From positions 5,073,501-5,137,500 of the forward strand of contig NC_084767.1 in assembly GCF_028858725.1 (NCBI RefSeq): a stretch of 64,000 bases of DNA. Direction: 5' to 3'. The notes under the pieces were generated by a model. That model was not told the origin of the DNA and searched no databases. It was given only the letters and a program-made list of their open reading frames with translations. A program made the translations under genes and the position numbers. Shown one piece after another: positions 1 to 13,064 of this stretch (positions are counted from its first letter, which is position 1; each line of letters starts with the position of its first letter). Source of the stretch: Colius striatus. Taxonomy: Eukaryota > Chordata > Aves > Coliiformes > Coliidae.

Positions 1-3000
1 GCCTGTGCGTGCCCACCGTTCCCACAGCACCCTGCCCATAAACGGGCAGGCGTTTGCCCTGACAGCTGGGAGCAGGAGGCCTCTGCCCTTGTGAGGGGGA
101 GCCTGTGTGATAGGGGCTGAAGTGGGAGAGAACCTGGCCGGCTGGGAGGGCTGATGCGACACTTCTCCCCTCCCGTGGGACCCAGCGGTACATGCTTTAT
201 ATGGATGTTTTTGTGCTGAGGTGGCGGTGGGGGGGCTGTGGAGGGGGATAAAACAAGCGCCTCCAGCTCTTGCAAGGGCTACAGTTGCAGGGCAGCAGCA
301 TATCTTTACTGAGATGCATTTTCTGAATTCTTCCCCTGCGCCCTGCGGTTGCTGCCTGCAGCGGGGAGCACGGCCCAAACGGCCCCTTCTGCTGCTCGGG
401 CTCCTCGGTTCCTCTTTCAGTTCGCAGCGAGTTCATTGCTGCTGTGGCTTCTGCCTCCTTGGCTGTTGTTTGAGCAGGCAGCAGGACCCCACTCGACCCC
501 AGCATATGGGGCAGCGGGTGAGAGGTGCGGGAGGTGTCATCCTTTCCCCCCCGCCAAAAGCTGCCTTCCCCACCTAGTCCCCGAGGAACCCTCATTTCCT
601 ACTTCTCGTGCACATCGAGAGGCGAGGAAATCCTGTGGCGGGGGGAGATGGAGGGGAGAGGGCAGAGCGTGCCGGCGGGGGCTGGGGCCGTGCTGCGGCC
701 GGAGCAGCGTGCTGGGGCAGCTGGCTGTGCCTGCGGACGGAAGGAAGCCCAGCTGCCTCTAGCTGTGTTTCTTCTCCTCCCTCCCTCCTGCCCGGATGAG
801 GGGAAGCAGCAGGTTTCGCTGGCTGCAAGGGCCAGCTGGGGATGTGGCTGTCCTGCCATGGGAAGGATGGGTGGCTGGAGTGGCTGCAGCAGGGGAGCTG
901 CTGCCGGGAGCAGACAGCGTGGTCCCTCTCCTCCAGCCACGACAGCCTTCTTGCTGAGCCCTTTTGTGCTTCAATCTTAGCCACAGCGCCTAGGTAGGAG
1001 TGAGTTATGTTATTTGTTTTTTATCAAGAAAGTACAAATGTAACCGTGGAAACATCCCAGTGGGACACTGCCACGACCCACGAGCTGAGTGCTGAGCCCC
1101 ACCGTCGCTGGGCTGGGCTAGAGCAAAGAGCAGTGCTTGCGATGGGGGTACAGGCACTTGGGTTCCAGCAAGGAGCTGGAGGTGTGGAACGTTACACTTG
1201 CTTGGCTTCCCTGGAAGGCCAGAGCAGGGGCAGGGGAATGCTCTAGCTTCTCCTTCCCCTGCAGACACCAGCCACTCCACAGGCATCCCGTGCTGATGGC
1301 GGTGGGCGCAGGGCTGGGGCGGCTCCTGTCCCTCGGCTCCTCTGGCTCCTCGCACGTTGCCCTAGCAGAGCGTGTGCTCCCTGGGCTGGGAACAGGGGCA
1401 GAGTGGCTGCTGTGTGCTGGGAGGAGCGTGCCTCTGCCTGCTCTGGGCAGCGCTGACGGGGCATCACACAGGGGCTGCGGGGTGGTGTGTGCCAGCCAGC
1501 CGGCGCTGCCCTTTCCTGCCGCACAGAGGTTGCTCACCTGACACCCAGCGCAGCAGGGCTGGACTTTAGTCCAGCTCAAGTCCCTCTCTCCCGATTCCCT
1601 GGGACTACTGCATCCTCGGTGCAAACATTTGCAGCTTCGATGGCCCTTGGCTTCAAGCTAATTAAACTTTGCATTGCCATCAGCTCCCTGCAAACCGTGG
1701 CTGCTGAGCCGCTTTCCTTCCCTGCTTGGCTCTGCTCCGGGGCCTGCAGCCCTGCCTGTGTGAGGGGTGTGTGGCTCAGAGCCGCCTTCCAGCATCTTAA
1801 TGACAGGAAGATTTTTAAAGCTTCCCTTCAACAGCATAAACCCCAGAGCTCTGCATAGCTGGAGCAGATTTAAAGCAACCAGCGTCGTTGCTCCTTGCAC
1901 ACAGATAGTCACGACCTAACTGCTAATCATGAACAGAAAAAATTGCAAATGCTTTTCTTAAAAAGGAAGTTTCAGTCTCTGTGGACCCCACTGGGAGACT
2001 GGCACATGTGGGTTTTGGGTGCTAAAACCCATTTCCCAGGTAACCAAGCTCAAGCCTGTGAGAACTGTGTGGTTTTCTCAGGCTGAAAGGGTGGATGGTA
2101 TTTGAGCTGCTTTTTTTTTGCCTCTTGTGGCCACGTCCTTTTAGGAAGGAGTAAGCATGTCTATTTATATATATTTTGAAAATGAAAGCACGTGGTACAT
2201 GACCCCAGAAACCTCCATGGCGCAAGTTGTCACCCAGCTCTGGTGGGACACTGCTTTGCCAATGACAGGCAACCAGCCCTCCCCAGCAGCTGAGCTGGGG
2301 AGCCAGGGCAGCCCCTGCCCTGCAGCCCCATAACTCAGGGTGAGCAGTGGTAGGTGTGCAGGACATGCTCATGAACTCTTGTCTCCTCTCCTCATGGGAC
2401 CAGAGGCTCAGGGACGTGGAAATGGAGGCAGGAGGAAGGAAGTCGGCAGCTGAGCAGGGAGGGATGTCACGGGGAGGGTGGGCTGTTGAGGACAGGCATG
2501 GATGGGGAGGGCTGGAGCTGCTGGGTTTATTGACTCCTGTTGTGTCCTGCTGCCTGTGCTGTGGCCGTGCCGCCTGGTGATGGCTTCCCCGTGCCTGGGT
2601 TTGTGCGGTGTGTTGGCAGCCCTGGGCTGTGACTCCCTGGGATGGCCAAGGGTGCCTAGGAGGATCTGCTTCCCAGGCTCCTTCCTCTCAGCCTGCACTG
2701 CTTACCTGCTGCCCATCTGCCCAGAGGAGCTGCAAACCCACCCGCACATCCAGCTGAGCCAGAAAGAAACGGAAGGCAGGTTATCAGGGGGAGGCTGTCC
2801 CCGTCTCTGCTGCTTGCTTATGGCACTGCAAGGACCTGGAAACAGAGCTTTCAAGTTTCTCTCTGTATTTATGTAACCCAAACTATCTCTTTTTTGGAAA
2901 GAGCCGCTCTGTCTCATTTAGATACCTAAATATAGCGGCTGCTTTGGAGGAAGGATTAGCCTGTGAGTGCCCTGGCAGGGATGGGACCTTTGTGGATGGA

Positions 3001-3851
3001 TGTTAGGGGGAGTTTAAACCTCATTGAGTCAGAACTCTGGGACAGGGGGAAGCTCAGGGCAGTGACTGGGCTGTGCAGTGGCAGGGAACAGGAACCTCCA
3101 GAGCTGTGAACTGCAGGGGTTTTTTCTTAATATCTCAGTTCCTTTTGAGGCCAGAGCCCATCTATGCCCAAACATGCTGTTTGCTAAGGTGCCGTTGCCT
3201 CCCCTCAGAGGAAGGAACCGTGCTGCAGCAGAGCTCATGGAGCTGGAGCAGGCACCGCTGTGACGTGGGCTTGGGCAGAAAGGCAAGGAGGGGCAAAGGT
3301 CCTTCTGCCCTGGGCTACCACAGGCAGCAAAGTCCTTTTTGCTCCTTTGGTGAAAGATATGGGCCTGACCCTTTGAAATGCTGAGCCGAGGGATGCCCCA
3401 CGGGTGCCGTTTCCCCACCCTCAGGAGCACTGGGCCCTGTGAGCTTGGCTGAGGTCAGGCAGCACACCCACAGACCTGCTTCTGCTGCTTCATACACACA
3501 AGACCCCTTGTTGCCTTTGGAGCGAGCACAGAGATGGTTTGCCTGAGCAGCCCCATCAGCTCACCAGCTTGCCCACGTGGTACGGTGAGGCTCTCTTGTT
3601 CCACCTGGGATGAGCAAGGCTTGCACGTTGCGCCAAGTGTTGATGGAAACTGAGCTTCTCAGGGGTGCACAGGGTGGCCCTTGCTTCTGTCTCTGGACAC
3701 CTCTGACTGTCCTGTGATGAGGGTGACATGGGTCTTTCCCAAGGAAGCAGGGAGCAGCTGTTTGTGTGTGCTGGTGTCTCAGGGGCTTGTGGCATGGGGC
3801 ATGTGCTGCTTGAGTCGTTTAAACCTTGTTTCCCTTTTTCTCCTCAATTCA

Positions 3852-4088
3852 TCAAGGGAGGTTTAGATTGGAGATTAGGAAGAACTCTTGGACTGATAGC
3901 GTTGTTAGACACTGTCCCAGGCTACCCAGGGTGGTGGTGGAGTCCCCATCCCTGGAGATATTTAAAAGCCAGGTAGCTGAGGTGCTGAGGGACACAGGTT
4001 AGTGCTTGGTTTGGCAGTGTGAGGTGAATGGTTGGGCTTGATGATCTTCAAGGTCTTTTCCAACCAAAATGACTCTGTGATTCTATGA
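3852..4088 (+). mobile_element. CR1 LINE 3' fragment
   Basis: A 5'-truncated chicken-repeat-1 (CR1) non-LTR retroposon in + orientation. It shows the family's 3' end: a gttagacactgtcccaggct segment, the gagatatttaaaag block, gaggtgctgagggac, then cttttccaaccaaaatga and a terminal ttctatga. No coding capacity remains. Confidence 0.9.
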
Positions 4089-7000
4089 GTCTCTGCAGCT
4101 GGCTGTCTCTAAGTACAAGAGTGGGCACCTTTGTGTGCCCCTCTGCTCCTCCCTGCTTCACAGTGCTGACGGTGAGAGCCTGCCTGCCTGGCCTAGTGCT
4201 GGTGCAGGGTTTCTGTCTTGTGTTTGCAGCCCTGATAGAGATGTGCAAGGGCTGCCTTACATTTTCTGCAGGAAAGCAGAGGGTCCCTCAGCTATTTGAG
4301 CCTTCATCTCTGTGCTTTTCTTGTTGTTTCTTCTGTGCCTGGCAGCTCTGTCTCCCTGCACGCCTCCACATCTCCATCCCTGCCCCTCACTGTGCCTTCG
4401 GAGCCGTGCAGCCTCGCACTGTGCAGGGTCCTTTCCCACCCCTGCCATCCCGCCAGGACAGGAGTCACCAGGCTGACTGCTGGGACCCCCGGGGAGCTGC
4501 CAGTGAACACACACACACGCAAGCTTCACATGGTGCCCTTGTACAACCTTGCAAGCCCTCCTCAGGGTGATGCCCTCCTCAGCTCCCACCAGTCCCTCTG
4601 GGCGGAGGTGGCCTGGGTCTGAAGGAGGGACCCTGCCGTTTTGGTGATGGCCGCCTCGGGTCTGTGTTATTGGTAAGGTGGAGGTGAAATAGGGAAGGTA
4701 AAAGCTGTGCATTGAAATGGGAGGAGGCAGCGTGGTGGAGGCCCAGCCAGAGGACTCTGAGCATCCCCAGGATCCCCGAGCCTCTCTGGCAGATGGCTGC
4801 AGCCCTCCCGCCCTGCTCCGAGGAATACAAATGCACGGCAGATACGGTTACCCGGCCCCGAGAGCGGTGTTAGCTTTCACCGAGATCGATATCCCTGCCT
4901 GTCTGCGTCTGAGGGAGCACTCAGCTGGCAACCCAAGCCCGGCCAGGAGGAGACAGCTGCCGAGGCTGTGCTGCCCGCTCCAGCCGCTGCCTGCCCGTCT
5001 GTCCGTCTGCCGGGGCGTGGGGCAGAGCCAGCGCCCGCCGTGGCACCGCTGCCGTGCTGCCGGAGTCCCTCATGCGTGAAATGTAATAAATAGGGCCATA
5101 AGCCTTTTACGAAGTCTATTTCCACTCTTGGATCCGGGATTTAATGCATGGCTGCTTAGAGAAGCTGAGGATTTCAGGGGTCAGCAAGGCTAATTGCACT
5201 GCTGGAATAAAAGTGCGTGCCGTAGGATGGTGCGTGGGGGTGGAGGGGAATGCCAGGGGTCCCAGGCCACCAACCCCACCAGCACCCCAAGGGATGCAGT
5301 GCCTGGGGAGCACTCCTCAACTGGGCACAGGTGGCTTTTGGGGCTGGGAGGACTGTCATTTGCTGCAGGTGTTTGGTTCCCTGCTGCTCCTTGATGGCCC
5401 TGGATGTTGAGCATGTCTGGCTGGAGCGCTTGATATTAGAATTCCTGGATGCCAGGGAAAGCCTCTGTAGGGCCTGAGAGGCAGTGAGGATCAGGGCTGT
5501 CCCAGTGCAGGCTGGTACTGCTGGCTTTGGCTGACCCTAGTGCCAGCTCTGCTGCCCCAGCCTGCAGCATCTCCTTGAGCTGCAGTGAGGAGCTGGACAC
5601 CACCGTGCCAGGCTGCCTGCTGTGCCGCTGGGGCATGAAGGGACGTGGGTACTCAGAGGTGATGCTACTGGGGAGAAAGCCCCACTGGGAGTGAGGTTGC
5701 TGTGCTGAGGGGCACAGACCTGGATGGGTGCTCCGGTGCTGGGTACATGCCCAGTCAGCATACGGCTGGGGGTCGGGACCGTGGAGGTGTCGGGGATGGG
5801 CTGCTGGGATGAGCAGGCACTGCTTCCCAGGGATGAGTGGCAGCCAGCACACACCCCGTGAGGCAAAGGGGACCCAGATGCCTGGAGGCCAGCGGGACTT
5901 CGCTCCGTGCCAGCGCCGCGCAGGGCTGGCAGGGCCGTGCCGCCGGCCGTGGCAGACGGAGGATGCCAGCTCCGCTCAGTTTCTCCCCTGGCTGAGCCCG
6001 TCATCTCCATCTCACGCCAAGTGCTGAAGTCGCCATGGAAACCGGCATGGCGGCAGCCTCGCCGGCAGCCCGGGTGCGGGATCCTCGCTCACAGCACCCA
6101 GCGGTGGCGGGTGGCCGCTTGCTGCCGGTCCTTGTTCCTCGAGGGCATCAGTCTGCTGCTGGGCTCCAGCGAAGCACGGGCTCAGTCGCTTCCCTGGGCT
6201 TGCAGCAGAGCCACATCCATTAGCGTCCGCCAGTCCCAGAGAGAGCCTTGCAGAAGGCACACACGAAAAAGCCCTATAGTATTGCTATTAATAGTACCTG
6301 TTCACAGAGTTATCTTTAGCAGCACTGTTCCCACCTCCATTCATAACAGCCATCACCCAGGCCTCATTCTTCTCCCTGCTGCCCAAGTGGCTTTGAGGTC
6401 CCCCCAGCCTCCTGGGGTGCCTCGCTCACCCCGTGCTTCTGCTGCTCAGCAGCCTTTCCTTTGGCTCTGGAAAGAGACAGGCTGCAAACCTTTCCCTGGA
6501 GTGGGAAATGGAGCGGGATTCTTTTTCCAGGGTTGATTTTTCTCTGGTGATTCTCTGAACTCTGCTTGCCTTTGCCTCTCCTCCCACGTCGCCCCTGTCC
6601 AGCGGGGCTGTGCCGTGCCAAAGGCTTTCTCCCTGGAGCATCTCTGCTGGAAGTCGACGCTGGTGCTGGGATTTTGCTTGATCAGTGGAGGAGGCAGTGC
6701 CTGAACTTGACTATCAGGGATGGAGTACTTTCAATTTGTATTTCAGTGGGTGTTTTCGTAGGTCTCGAGCTATGGTCCTCCCTTCCCAGCGTCTTCCATC
6801 TTCAGAGCTCATGCAGACTCCTGGGAGGGTGCAGGGCTTTGAAAAGGCTTTGAGGATTCATGGGTTCAGCCCATTGCTTTAAGGCAGCATTTCCTACTGC
6901 TGACAGGGAAAGGCTTGTTTCTCCTGTTCTTGAACTCAGCAGTCACAGAGTTCCTCAGGTTCCTGGGCTAATCTGTTCCTGCCTTTAATGAGCTGCCTCA

Positions 7001-8520
7001 TTAAAGTGTTTTTCCCTAATAACCAGCTTTCTGGGCTGGGTGAGAGGCTGCTGGTGATGGTTGGCTGTAGACAGTGAGAGACCTGCAGGCTGCAAAGGGC
7101 TTTTCCAGCAGCTTGCAGAGGTGCAGGATGAACACAGCCTGGGGATACCGGGGCTAGACCGCCCTGCTGCAGTCTCCCCGCAGGACATCCTTACCCAGGG
7201 ATGTGCCACACCAGGGCTGCTCAACATCACCCTACGAGCCAAAGTCATGCGTGTGAGCTGCTGAGTGGGCATGCCCATGTGCCTCGGGCCCAGGAGGTGC
7301 CTTCCCAGCCCAGGGAGTATGAGCTTGTTGCCTTTGTGCTTGGGAGCCAGGGCGGCTGGTTTTGATCACTGGAAGTGGGGATCTCCCTCCTGGGGGCCTG
7401 CTCGGTGCATGCAGCTTGCAGCCCTGGCCTCCTGAGAGCTGCTGTGGCTGAGCAGGGTGCAAGGCTGGGAGCCCTCAGGACAATGGCTACAAAGGAGCAA
7501 TTTCTGCAGTGCCTCTGGCAGTGTAGCAGCATGAATTTCACGGCTGCCACAGCCCCTGTCTCCAGGCCATGGTTTTTAGGGTGGCAATGATGCAAAGCAG
7601 GAAAGTGCCTGGTACTGCAGGGCTGGGGCTGCTCTGTTTATATATATAGCTGACCCACTTGCTGAGCGGGGGCTGCCAGCCCCTCCTGGTGCCACAGCTG
7701 AGCTGCGAGGGGCTGCAGCAGCCCTGGTGAATCACACCCACCCAGTGATTGCTGCAGCACGTGGGTCACCCAGGTGAGGGAAGGAGTCGTCACTGGTGCT
7801 CCTCTGCGGGCCTTGGCCAGTTTCTCGGGGCAGAGATGGAGTGCATGGCCACCTGCCTGTGCCAGGGCCCTCCTGGGCAGGGGCAAGCGTGAGGCAAAGT
7901 GGGAAGGGGCAGACCCTTCTGTGTGGGCTCGTGCTGCTGCTCCCATGGTAGTGGGAAGAGAAGAGGATCAGCCAGGTGGACTGTGGTTTGGTAGGAGAGG
8001 AGCTGGAAGCCCTCTGAGGCAGCCATTGTCCGAGCTGCCCTGGATGGCTGCACAGAGCTATCTCCCCTCCTGCCCCATCAGCTTTCTGCCCAGAGCATCG
8101 AGGGGCTGCTGGAAGGTGTATGTGCAGGGCCTGGTGCCAGATTGCCCATCACAGGAGGCTGCAGATGACAGTATGCCTGAGCAGAGGAGCGGCTCTGTGG
8201 CAGGGTGCCACTGGCACAGGGAGCTGAGTGCCATAAGAGCCAGGGACAGGGCAGTGGCTGGCATGAGAGCATGGCAGGGTGGCCCTGGAGAGACTGTAGG
8301 ACTCAACAGTGCAGCTTCCTCCCCGGGACCAGGGCGTCTGGCCAGGACGCTTTCCCAAAAAGAGCCGTTATCCACTCACAGTTGCCTGACAGGCTAGAGG
8401 GGACATGATGTTCCCATCTGATGGCCTCTTGAGGTCCCTTTGGCTGGGTGTTTCCAGAGCTATTGTGGTTGGCACACCTGGAGACAGGCAAGTCCCCGAG
8501 GTAGGTCAAAGCAAAACACT

Positions 8521-8710
8521 TGCTGCGGAAAGGGAAATTAATTATAGGCGCTTTGCTGCGCTCCAAGCAATTGCAAAGGCTGACGTTCCTCCTGTTGGCT
8601 GATAAACTAATTGTGATGACAAAACCTCAACAAAAGCAACACTCTTAAATGCTTTCTTAATTAATAATTCTCAATAATTACTTGACGTCAATGACCAATA
8701 AACATTTCGG
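8521..8710. promoter_or_regulatory. AT-rich island with palindromic CRE (putative enhancer)
   Basis: About 190 bp of AT-rich sequence inside GC-rich intron 1. It has TAATTA-type homeodomain cores, a perfect 8-bp CRE palindrome TGACGTCA at 8683-8690, and a CCAAT just downstream. PGC-1 family genes are known to respond to cAMP/CREB signalling, but a role for this element is inferred from motif content only. Confidence 0.35.
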
Positions 8711-11160
8711 GAAAGGGAAGTTGCTGCGGAGCGCCTGATCCCTTTGCTCCTGCAGTCGCTGTGCCTGGGTTCCTGCGGCTCTGACGAGTCCCACAGAACA
8801 GCACAGGGAAGGCCAAGCCCCGTGTTTTGAAAGGAAAACATTAAGCAGGAAAAAAAAAGTGTTTATGTCCACAGGGAAAAGAGGAGGGAAGCTGAAACAC
8901 TGCTCAGCCCTGCTGCTCCCCGCTGAGCAGCTAGCAAAGGATGGCCATGCCGACAGCAGGCACCTGGAGGGGTGGCACCCATAGGTGCCCCTTTCCTGCC
9001 CCTCCGGTGCTCCTGTGCCTTTCCTGGGGCAGCATGAGGGACAGGGCACCTTCCCAGCAAGTCCATGTTCAAGGGCTCTTTGATGCCCTGCTAAGTGTCC
9101 TGCACCCGTGGAGGGCTGCCTGCTTCCCCCAGGCATCTGCTGTGTGCCTCTTCCTCCTCTGCCTCACCCTTCTCTTCCTCCTCCTTCACACCGCCGGTCT
9201 GAGGACAGCATCTCCCAGCTCAGCACTGCCAGGCCTGAAGGCATCACCAGCTGCATTTTATCGGGTGGGAGGTGGGGGAATCCTGGTCCCTCTGCTAAGC
9301 AGAGCCTGGGGAAAGCTGCCATTGGCCCCCAGCGCGGTGCTCCTGGCTGCCGCTCAGTGCTGGGAGGGTTAATGCTCTCCTCCTCCTCCTCCCTGCTTCA
9401 CAGCCATCTTAAAACTGCTGGAGCCAGAGCTGTGCAGTCCCTGTTCCCACTCCTTTTACAGTATGGGCCGGCCAGGGAGCCCTGCCGGCTCCTCCATCCC
9501 TCTGACTTTTCCTTCTTTGGATGTCCCCCGCGCTGGTTGCGCAGACACAGCCTGTCCCGCGGGACCCGTGCCCCTGGCAAGGGGCGATGGCCGGGACGGG
9601 GGGCTGCCCAGGGACAGGGGGATGGCAGGCACTGGTGGGGGGATTTTTGCTGAGGTTTCTGCAGGACAGTGCTGAGTGTGTGCCAAGATGGATGCCAGCG
9701 GCTCCCGGGCACAGGGAGCACTTAACGAGCCCTTTATACCTGCAAATCCCTTGGCTGGTGTTAGCAAAATCCTCCTGTGGAGAAAGGTGGGAGAGGGTCA
9801 CTGTGGTTAGGAGGAGGGTGAGGAGGGCAGCACAGCCAGGGGATGAGAGCTGAGCTGTTGGAGGGGGAAGGAGCCTGTTGCAGAGCTTCCCATCAGGGAT
9901 GAGGACAGGGCTCTTTCCAGCAGGACATCAGCAAAGCCTCACTCAATCCAGCACATGTCACCATCCAAAACAAGCTGCGGTCCTGGGAAGGGTAAAAGCA
10001 GCGATGCCACAGAATCCCACCCCCCAGCCCAGAGAGCTACAGGAGGGAGGGAGGGCAGAGCTGCAGGCAGGCAGGCTCTGCTCCCCTCCAAGCTCTTCCC
10101 CCATCTGCTGTCCCTCACGTCTGGACTCAGGGGTCCCAGGGGTGTTTGCTGGCAGCTGGGGGAGAGCTGCTGGAGCCTGCAGTGCTGCTGTCCTGCTGGC
10201 TGGCTATGGCTGGCTGTCAGGGCAACAGCAGCATGTGCTCCTGGCTCTGCATCCCCAGTGCTCCATTGCCTGTTACCCAAATACCAGCTACTGCCCAAGG
10301 GTTTGTGCCCCCTGTGAGCCTGGGGAAAGTAGGGGAAAAGCCTCTGGGGCTACGGGGGGAGGCAGAAGCAGAACGTTCGTGTGTCCCCTGTGCTGCTTCA
10401 GGAGACATCAGCACAAAGAGGAGGAGAAGGAGGTTGTCCAGAGATCACATTTGGGGTATTTTTGAGTTACTGTAAGTCTTTATACATAGAATAGTCCCTG
10501 AGTAGGGAATGAGGGAAGAGTGGGGAACAGCCACCAAAGGCATAGGGGCGTTCTCTTGGCTTGTGAGCCCTGACATCCTCCCAAAAGAAGAGCTGTTGCC
10601 ATCTAAGTCTGGCTGAGGAACGTAGCATGGGACTGGCCAGCTTACCCGGAGCATGGGGATGCTGTGAGGATTAGACTGCTTCAGGCTTCCCCACACTCTC
10701 AAAACACAAAAGTTGTTTGGAAGATGGTGAAATTTGGGGTGAAAGGGTAAAAAGATATCCCTCATCTCAGGTGATTTCAAGACTGGGAGCATCCCGTTGT
10801 GTCCAGGGTTGGGCTGAGGGATGCTCGTGGGCATGGGGCTCCTGTGGGCTGGCAGAGCCCCAGCTCCCTCCCTGCCATGCTGCTGCAGGACCCCCGGGCT
10901 ACTGGCAGTAACGGTCTCACTGCAGCTCTCATGACGCTGGGGACACTCTGTGGGGGCTGAGGACATGTTAATCAGTGGGTGGCTTTTTCAGCTGCCCTGC
11001 ATGAGCCCAGTGGTTTGTCCTGTGTGTCCCTGCGTGGAGATGGCAGCCTGAGGTCCAGCATCCCATGTGTCCAGGGGGCTCAGGCTGTTTCTACAGCCAA
11101 TCCAGCTCAGCTTCCTGCCAGTGCCTGAGATGCTGAGGAGCAGGGAGTCGCTTCTGCGTG

Positions 11161-11188
11161 TGCAGTGTGCAGTGTGCAGTGTGCAGTG
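11161..11188. repeat. TGCAGTG tandem repeat (4 copies)
   Basis: Four exact head-to-tail copies of the 7-mer TGCAGTG, followed by a degenerate GT-rich stretch. It is an intronic microsatellite with no sign of function. Confidence 0.9.
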
Positions 11189-13027
11189 GGTGGGTGTGCA
11201 ATGGGCTGGTGTGTGGTGGCACTCACATGAGTGGTGGCACAGGTGCACTGGGGACCGCATCTACCTCTGCCACTACCCCCACCTGAGGCGATTCACCCAG
11301 AGGAGCAGTTGTCTGAGCTGGTGGTGGGACAGGGCAGCCCCCAACTGCCTCTGTGAGACCTTTGGATTGTGCCAGTGCTGGTGTGTGTGGGGTGCAGGAC
11401 CGTTGCTCCCATGGGTGCCATGGGCCCAGGGCTCAGCACCTCTCCTGCAGGGATGATTAATGGCTTAACCCCTTCCCTCCTGCCACTTCCCAGCCTCCTG
11501 CTTAGCCAGTGGGGGAAAGGCCGGGTGGGCTGGGGAGCTGGAGGGCTGTTTGTTCTGGCTGGCGGCGAGGTCATGGGACAGGAGCCGTGTGGAGGCCGGC
11601 GGTGCTGGCAGCAAGGTGCCCTGGCCACCCGGGGAGCAGGTGTCCCAGCGTGACCCGGGCACGCCGGCGGCGGGAGGCAGGATGCCTGGAGTTCCCGTCC
11701 TGCCTGGCCCCGGCTCAACGGGACTTGGCGCCAGGAGCAGGGGGATGGCTGCTGAGAGCAACTGGCAGTGCCTCGGCCCAGCTCGGCTTCTCAGCTGTGT
11801 GGGAGTAGGGGCTGGCTTGCAGTACATCCCCTTTTCTTCCCCACTTTTCCCAGATGTGGTGATGGAGGCAGGAAGCATATGGTCTCGATGGCACCCACAG
11901 GAGCATGGCTCACTGCCCCTCCTGTGTCTTCCACCTCTGCTCCCATGTTCCCTCCAGAGAGCAGCAGGAAAGGTCCCAGCTCTGCCCAGGCAGGAGGCTT
12001 GCGGGCAGCTCACACCAGCCCTGCATCTCCTGGGATGGCTCTGACAGGGCCGAGGATGGGTCAGTGCTGGGGTTTTACTGGGAGCACCTTTAAGGTCTCA
12101 TTGAGTCCCAGCCCCTGGAATGCTTGCTGCAGGAGCTTGGGTGAAAGGCCGGAGCTTAGCCTGGGGTGAGTGTGCTGTGTGGGAGGCAGTGCCATGGCAT
12201 GGCAGCTCACAGCTGCCGGAGTGTAGGTGGCAGCCAGCTGCAGTTTATGGCATCCTGGGCTTCACCCCCTTGCCTCTGCCTGTGCCTCAGCCCCATGGCA
12301 GCTGCCTTCACACAATGACCCAGAGCAGAGCCTGCCAGGTTCTTGTGCTCACCTGGGCATGTGGGATGCTGCCCTCATCCTCACCTGTCTGCCTTGCCCT
12401 GAGCATCAACTCCTTCCCCCCCCCCAGCACCACATTTCCCATTGGTGAACAAGGCTTCTCAGGAAAAGTCTTTTGGAGACTGCAGCTCCCCAGCAAATTT
12501 TGGGATATATCTCCCTCTCTCAGGGATGTGCAACAGAGGGACAAATCCTGGTGTGACCCGAGTGTTTGGCAGAAACGATCCCTCACTCATAGTCCCAGGG
12601 AGACAGTGCAGCCAGGTTGAGCACTGGCATCTGTGGCTGCTTTGAGTGAGGAAGCATGGCTGTGCTTCCTTGGCAGAGAAGCCATGGGAGAGCTGCACAA
12701 CCTTCAGCTGGAAGCCTGGGTACCACATAGCTGTTGCCAGGAGCAGGAGGAACCCTTTCCCCATCCCCAGACAGGACCTGCTCATGCCAGCACGCCAGTA
12801 AACCTCTCTGGGACACAGAGTGGGGGATTTAGACCCACAGCATTTCACCCACAAACCGGCCCCATTTCTCAGGGGGCACCTGGAGAGAGGACTCATGGTT
12901 TATTTTGTGCTTTGCACCCTGTTAAAGCCAATGTGAGCTTCTGCCCTGCATGTGCACAGGCAGCCCCCAGCCACAGGCAAGGGGCCGTGTCCGTGCAGCC
13001 CCCTGGCTCCTCTCACACCAAATCCAG

Positions 13028-13064
13028 CAGCTGGCAGGGTAAAAAATGAGGAGTCTATATTTAG
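13028..13064. promoter_or_regulatory. E-box plus MEF2 consensus pair (putative)
   Basis: A CAGCTG E-box at 13028-13033 is followed 21 bp later by CTATATTTAG at 13055-13064, an exact fit to the MEF2 consensus (YTA, four A/T, TAR). This pairing is typical of muscle enhancers, and PGC-1beta is expressed in muscle. Such short motifs also occur by chance. Confidence 0.25.
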
